A stretch of DNA of 18,473 nucleotides from an uncultured Finegoldia sp. GTDB taxonomy: Bacteria > Bacillota > Clostridia > Tissierellales > Peptoniphilaceae. The translations under genes were made by a program, and so were the position numbers. This document shows positions 15,064 to 18,473 of this stretch, in pieces. How positions within the stretch are numbered: the stretch's first letter is position 1; each line of letters opens with the position of its first letter. The DNA lies in assembly GCF_947252345.1 (NCBI RefSeq), contig NZ_CAMXVC010000033.1:1-18473 (forward strand). Direction: 5' to 3'. The notes under the pieces are model-generated. The model searched no databases. It had not been told where the DNA came from and saw only the letters and a program-made list of their open reading frames with translations.

Positions 15064-15714
15064 ATGATTAATTACGCAATTTTTGATATGGATGGAACTT
15101 TGATCAATTCGATGTACAAGTGGAACAGAGTTATCATGGAATACATCGACAACTTGGGCGTCAAGCCGGACGAGGAGTTTATCAAGAAGATTAAAACAAA
15201 AACGCTGTTGACATCCATCGACTACATTCACGAAACTTTTGACATCAAGAAAACCACCGACGATGGTCTGAATTTTATATATTACACGATTAAAAACGGA
15301 TATATGAACGAGTTCGATTTGAAACCGGGCGTGCGTGAGGCGCTCTCGAAATTGAAATCAATGGGGATAAAAATGGCTGTCGCCACTGCAACGGAAAGTC
15401 ACTTGGCGATTCCCGCACTCGAAAAGCAGGGAATACTCGACTACTTCGAGTTCGTGCAAACGTGCAAATCCGTCGGATATCACAAATACGAAGAGGAGTA
15501 CTGGAAGTGCGCCTTGCAAAAATTGGGCGGCACCGTCGACAACACGGTCGTGTTCGAGGACGCTCTCTACTGCATCGAAACTGTCAACAAGATGGGTTTT
15601 AAAATCGTGGGAATAACTGACGAATCTACGAAAAATGATTACTGTTTGATTGATGAAAAAGTCGAGCAGTACATCGACTCGTACAACGATTTGGACTACG
15701 ATTTGTTCAAATAG
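15064..15714 (+). CDS. HAD-superfamily hydrolase, subfamily IA (phosphatase or phosphomutase-like)
   Basis: This 216-aa cytosolic protein has motif I FDMDGT (nucleophile D8 and acid/base D10), motif II VAT (T108), motif III K141 in GYHKYEEEYW, and motif IV VFEDALYCIE (E165, D166). The helical cap between residues ~15 and 85 is of the C1 type seen in beta-phosphoglucomutase, phosphoglycolate phosphatase and sugar-phosphate phosphatases. The substrate cannot be read from sequence. AAAGGA precedes the ATG at 8-9 bases. The gene is followed after 8 bp by the DedA-like gene, forming a two-gene operon. Codons are notably richer in G and C (GTC, GAC, TCG) than in the giant gene. Confidence 0.9.
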   Translation: MINYAIFDMDGTLINSMYKWNRVIMEYIDNLGVKPDEEFIKKIKTKTLLTSIDYIHETFDIKKTTDDGLNFIYYTIKNGYMNEFDLKPGVREALSKLKSMGIKMAVATATESHLAIPALEKQGILDYFEFVQTCKSVGYHKYEEEYWKCALQKLGGTVDNTVVFEDALYCIETVNKMGFKIVGITDESTKNDYCLIDEKVEQYIDSYNDLDYDLFK

Positions 15715-15722
15715 GAGCTGCG

Positions 15723-16175
15723 ATGAGTAAAATTATATATATGTTTGTAATATCAATGCTTCCAGTTTTGGAGATAAGAGGTTCGTTGATTTACGCACTC
15801 GCAAACAACATCAACCCAGCTGTCGCATTCTGCTTGTCTGTGATTGGCAACATCTTGCCGATACCATTTTTGATTTTGTTGACAAGGAGAGTTTTGCAAT
15901 GGCTAGACACCATCAACACTTTCAAGCCGTTTGTGGATTGGCTCAACAAGAAGGCAAAGGAAAAAAGCAAGACGATTGACAAGTACGGCAAACTCGGCCT
16001 GTATATTTTGGTGGCGATTCCACTTCCGGGAACGGGAGCGTGGACTGGCGCATTGGTGGCATCATTCTTGGGATTGAGCCCCAAAAAAAGTATGCTACCC
16101 ATAACGCTCGGAGTCATCACAGCGGGAACTATTGTGATGCTTTCAACAATGGGAGTATTGAATGTGATTAGATAA
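15723..16175 (+). CDS. Small multidrug export protein family (COG2426/Sm_multidrug_ex) membrane protein
   Basis: This 150-aa membrane protein has about four hydrophobic segments: the N-terminal FVISMLPVLEIRGSLIYA, VAFCLSVIGNILPIPFLILL, LGLYILVAIPLPGTGAWTGA and the final LGVITAGTIVMLS. The EIRGS and PLPGTGAWTGAL motifs are the family hallmarks, related to the DedA fold and its re-entrant loops. The family name is historical; a role in drug export is weakly supported, and lipid or ion transport is equally possible. AGGAG with 5-6 base spacing precedes the ATG. The gene ends just before a strong terminator. Confidence 0.9.
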   Translation: MSKIIYMFVISMLPVLEIRGSLIYALANNINPAVAFCLSVIGNILPIPFLILLTRRVLQWLDTINTFKPFVDWLNKKAKEKSKTIDKYGKLGLYILVAIPLPGTGAWTGALVASFLGLSPKKSMLPITLGVITAGTIVMLSTMGVLNVIR

Positions 16176-16180
16176 CAACA

Positions 16181-16204
16181 AAAAAGACCTTAACAGGTCT
16201 TTTT
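16181..16204. terminator. Bidirectional Rho-independent terminator
   Basis: AAAAAGACCT (16181-16190) and AGGTCTTTTT (16195-16204) form a 10-bp stem with a 4-base TAAC loop. T-runs follow on both strands, so it serves the plus-strand HAD/export operon and the convergent minus-strand DUF2442 gene ending at 16210. Confidence 0.9.
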
Positions 16205-16209
16205 TTGGA

Positions 16210-16464
16210 TTAATTTTCATTCAAAGGTGTGGAAAATTCATATAAATGTTCTGGTGATATATCTATGTCATCATTCCAAACAACGGTTCCGCATTCTACC
16301 TTGGCTTTTGAAAAAAATATAGGATTGTTTAATTTTGTGTAAATATTTTTCTCTAAAAGAGGTCTGGCGTCGTAAATTTTAATGCTGCCATCTGCAAATG
16401 ATAAAATCAGCGTATAATCGTTCTTTGCCTGTACCGATTTTACTACCCAATTAGGATTTTTCAT
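16210..16464 (-). CDS. DUF2442 domain protein
   Basis: The protein has 84 aa from ATG 16464, with GGGAG 8 bases upstream; an upstream in-frame extension reaching 16548 runs into the DUF4160 gene without a ribosome site and is rejected. The body (VVKSVQAKNDYTLILSFADG, then KIYDARPLLEK and the closing DISPEHLYEFS) is the DUF2442 pattern: V..V....Y.L.L.F.DG......D, later W..G.D..PE.LY. Its biochemical role is unknown. It follows a DUF4160 gene by 37 bp, a pairing seen in many genomes and suspected, not proven, to be a toxin-antitoxin-like unit. Confidence 0.85.
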   Translation of the reverse strand: MKNPNWVVKSVQAKNDYTLILSFADGSIKIYDARPLLEKNIYTKLNNPIFFSKAKVECGTVVWNDDIDISPEHLYEFSTPLNEN

Positions 16465-16501
16465 ATCAATTCTCCCTTCTACATAATATTTTATATTAAT
16501 T

Positions 16502-16762
16502 TTAATGCAAAGGCTCGATTTTATAAAGAGCTTGTTCATTAATAGCAAGTTCCCAGTTAGCTATTAATTCGTCTTTATGTATCACTGCCCATGCAGAGAT
16601 GAGCTTTGTTTGTTTTCTTGGCATATCTCCTTCTATTAATTCTCCTTCCATACTAAATACAGCGTTGTGTCCTTGGTATGTTGCGTGAAAATGTGGTGGA
16701 TTGTGCTCTCCGTTATTATACATTCTAATAATAATCCCATAAAACATTGATATTATTGGCAT
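16502..16762 (-). CDS. DUF4160 domain protein
   Basis: This 86-aa protein starts MPIISMFYGIIIRMYNNGEH and has the DUF4160 core NPPHFHATYQG, then RKQTKLISAWAVIHKDEL and ANWELA. The conserved HNPPHFHA segment with three His is the family signature. AGGAGGTGAG gives an excellent ribosome site at the ATG. It starts only 25 bp after the stop of the surface-protein gene at 16788, so it may be co-transcribed with it, and its DUF2442 partner follows. No function is established; see the DUF2442 entry for the pair. Confidence 0.87.
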   Translation of the reverse strand: MPIISMFYGIIIRMYNNGEHNPPHFHATYQGHNAVFSMEGELIEGDMPRKQTKLISAWAVIHKDELIANWELAINEQALYKIEPLH

Positions 16763-16787
16763 TTACTCACCTCCTATTGAAATTCTT

Positions 16788-17966
16788 TTAATTATTTTCC
16801 TGCTTTTGTTTGTTCAAAAATAAATACGCCAAAACTATTATTCCCAACGAGAATAAAATCATCATTCTTTCGTCTTTGTTTCCAGATTCTGGGAGCTTTT
16901 CATCTTGTGGCTCTTTCTTTTCCACGACGAGCGATTTCTTGGACAAGTCGCCCTGTGACAACATAACGTTAAATTCACGAACTTGGCCTTCTATCAAATG
17001 CACTCCACCCACTCCGTTTCGTGTCAATCTGTCCGAATTGTTGACTGTGAGGTTGTAGTTTCCGGGAAATAAATTGTCGAAAACAACTTGACCTTTTTTA
17101 TTTGTGTATGCGAACTTGAACGAGTCCGTCCTCTCGTCTTTTAATGATACGAGGATTTTCTCCTGTGGTGCGTCTTTTTTCGTGACGTTTACAATCAGCT
17201 TGCATTCGAACTGTTTTTTGAGTTTTTCTGTGATTTGCGTGCTGAATATGGATTCGTCGGCGTCCGAATCAATGTCGATGTCGTTGATTTTGAAATTGTT
17301 GTGAGCCACGAACTCGTCACTCAATTTGTCGATATAGACTTCGTATTTGCCGCTGTCATCGACGTTAAAATGAGCATAGCCGTACACATCCGTCTTTGCA
17401 ATGTATATCTGCGTCCCAGATTTCAATTTGACATCTATCTCTTTCAGTCCCACTCCGTAGCTGTCCGTAATCCTGTAATCTATCCTGTAGGACTTGTCCT
17501 TGTCCTGTTTACTCTTGGCAAATATCGTCTTCGTGTTAATGACGTTGTTTTCAAGCAAAATGCTGTCCTCGTCGAAATAATACCCAGAAGGTGCCGATAT
17601 GACTTTTATCTTGTGCTCTGTCGGGGCAAGTCCTCGAAATTGCACTTCGCCATCTTCGTTTGTCTGGTTCTCACGAGATTTCCCCGTCTGAGTATCCGTC
17701 ACGATTATCTCGACTTTCGGAATGGGTCTGCTTCTCTTGTCCAACACCGTAATCTTGAACGTGGCATTGTCCTCGTCAGATGCCTGCTTGATTGCAAAAG
17801 ACAAATTCGACTTGAAATTCTCCATCAGCCTTTTGGCGATGGAATCGTTCATATTCCTGCACGGATTTATCGGGCTGTCCAGTTTATCTATTTCACTAGC
17901 TGTCGTGATTTGTGGAAGCATCAACACAACCATCATCACGACAATTATTTTCTTCAAAATTTTCAT
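16788..17966 (-). CDS. Sortase-anchored surface protein with CnaB-type (SpaA-like) domains
   Basis: This 392-aa protein has a Sec signal peptide (KILKKIIVVMMVVLMLPQIT, cleavage probably near TTA-SE, residues 22-24). Three CnaB-like beta domains lie near 66-148 (ITVLDKRSRPIPKVEIIV...NEDGEVQFRGLAP), 158-228 (TDVYGYAHFNVDDSGKY) and 254-338 (NKKGQVVFDNLFPGNY). The tail has LPESG (358-362), a hydrophobic segment (368-384) and a positively charged end (NKQKQENN), so it should be covalently wall-attached by a sortase that accepts Ser in place of Thr. CnaB domains form stalks of adhesins or pilin-like proteins; no separate binding domain is evident, so the ligand is unknown. AGGAG is correctly spaced before the ATG. 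No strong promoter is visible between it and the terminator at 18027-18056. Confidence 0.9.
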   Translation of the reverse strand: MKILKKIIVVMMVVLMLPQITTASEIDKLDSPINPCRNMNDSIAKRLMENFKSNLSFAIKQASDEDNATFKITVLDKRSRPIPKVEIIVTDTQTGKSRENQTNEDGEVQFRGLAPTEHKIKVISAPSGYYFDEDSILLENNVINTKTIFAKSKQDKDKSYRIDYRITDSYGVGLKEIDVKLKSGTQIYIAKTDVYGYAHFNVDDSGKYEVYIDKLSDEFVAHNNFKINDIDIDSDADESIFSTQITEKLKKQFECKLIVNVTKKDAPQEKILVSLKDERTDSFKFAYTNKKGQVVFDNLFPGNYNLTVNNSDRLTRNGVGGVHLIEGQVREFNVMLSQGDLSKKSLVVEKKEPQDEKLPESGNKDERMMILFSLGIIVLAYLFLNKQKQENN

Positions 17967-18026
17967 AATAATTCTCCTATTTAATAATATATCACAACAG
18001 GAGCATTATTTGCCATTTTTCCACCA

Positions 18027-18056
18027 AAAAAGTCGCACGGTGTTGTGCGACTTTTT
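18027..18056 (-). terminator. Rho-independent terminator after the CWB2 protein gene
   Basis: AAAAAGTCGCAC / GTGCGACTTTTT forms a 12-bp stem with a 6-base loop, followed by T on the minus strand. It lies 6 bp after the stop at 18062. Confidence 0.88.
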
Positions 18057-18061
18057 GTTGG

Positions 18062-18473
18062 TTATTTTGTAAATTGCTTTACAACTGATTCACTAACAGA
18101 GTTTTCTCCTCCAAATACGTTGGCTTGTTCTATTTTCGATTCCTTCAATGCGTCTTTTGTCGCTTGTGGGATTTCGTTTGTTTGTGTCAATAGTATTGGG
18201 CAGTCTATTGTTCCTATTACTAAGCTGTCTGCAAAGTTTTCTCCACTTGTGATGTTGACCTCTTTTGTGTCTTTGAATGCGTATTCGTAGATTTTCTTTG
18301 CTGTGTCGTAGCGGTCTGTTCCTGCTATTCTTGTTGCGTTTGGTAGTTTGTTAGCTATTTCTTTGGAGATTGTTTTTTCTCCTCCTACTATTGTTACTTT
18401 GTTGATTTGTTTTAGTATTTCTTGTGTTGGTTTTGGTATGTTGTTTGGTTGTACTAGTAGGATTGGCATATTT
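18062..18473 (-). CDS. Cell wall-binding repeat 2 (CWB2) protein, C-terminal part, 5' end outside window
   Basis: The frame is open to the window edge (the codon before the first Met is Asn), so the gene is partial and the visible 136 codons are its C-terminus. The repeat pattern is clear: NMPILLVQPNNIPKPTQEIL, then VTIVGGEKTIS, RIAGTDRYDTAKKIYEYA, TSGENFADSLVIG, CPILLTQTNEIPQATKDAL and NVFGGENSVS. This gives one complete CWB2 repeat starting near RIAGTDRYDTA and the end of the repeat before it. CWB2 domains usually come in threes and bind anionic wall polymers non-covalently in clostridia and relatives. The functional part lies upstream, outside this window, so its role cannot be judged. Confidence 0.93.
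   Translation of the reverse strand, partial: NMPILLVQPNNIPKPTQEILKQINKVTIVGGEKTISKEIANKLPNATRIAGTDRYDTAKKIYEYAFKDTKEVNITSGENFADSLVIGTIDCPILLTQTNEIPQATKDALKESKIEQANVFGGENSVSESVVKQFTK

Noticed and set aside
16465..16548. 28-residue N-terminal extension of the DUF2442 protein
   Set aside because: It overlaps the DUF4160 gene and lacks a ribosome site; GGGAG precedes the ATG at 16464.
1..18473. CRISPR arrays, tRNA or rRNA genes, IS elements
   Set aside because: No regularly spaced repeats, no tRNA-like cloverleaf or rRNA sequence and no transposase or integrase ORF were recognised by eye.

Overview
The window is AT-rich DNA from a low-GC Gram-positive anaerobe. It has Shine-Dalgarno sites of the GGAGG type, several TTG starts, sortase-type and CWB2-type surface proteins, a one-iron superoxide reductase and peptide-degrading enzymes. 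This fits a Peptoniphilaceae-type coccus, most like Finegoldia magna; the species is inferred from gene content, not from a search.

Layout, left to right. 1-590: a superoxide reductase gene (minus strand) with its terminator, promoter and a 25-bp palindrome. 596-825: a decayed 3' piece of pepF joined to a 34-codon signal-peptide ORF. 838-8133: one giant secreted protein (2431 aa, minus, TTG start) made of InlB-type B repeats, Rib-like domains and seven diverged copies of a YVxVxF module, with a good promoter and a Fur-box-like palindrome upstream. 8431-8759: a frameshifted superoxide reductase 5' fragment with a decayed promoter, then a second copy of the pepF hairpin and pepF tail. 8772-9383: a Panacea/SocA-domain protein. 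9527-11817: an ABC-2 type transporter operon (ATPase and two permeases). 11839-14901: the intact oligoendopeptidase F and M29 aminopeptidase operon. 15064-16175: a plus-strand operon of a HAD phosphatase and a DedA-like small multidrug export protein, ended by a bidirectional terminator. 16210-17966 (minus): a sortase-anchored CnaB protein followed by a DUF4160/DUF2442 pair. 18062-end: the C-terminal end of a CWB2 cell-wall-binding protein whose 5' part lies outside the window.

The main message is the structure between pepF and the superoxide reductase gene. The junction of pepF 3' end, hairpin and superoxide reductase 5' end occurs three times in direct orientation (about 310-741, 8431-8759 and 11839-12050). 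The copies split the region into two cargo modules: ABC transporter plus Panacea protein (about 3.1 kb), and the giant surface protein plus a truncated secreted-protein gene (about 7.7 kb). The simplest reading is that the ancestral order was pepF, hairpin, superoxide reductase. Two modules would then have entered in turn by homologous, duplication-leaving (Campbell-like) integration. No transposase, integrase or IS is visible.

The housekeeping side is peptide catabolism (M29 and M3 peptidases in one coupled operon) and oxygen defence (superoxide reductase). The accessory side is cell-surface display and transport, with probable iron control of the giant protein.
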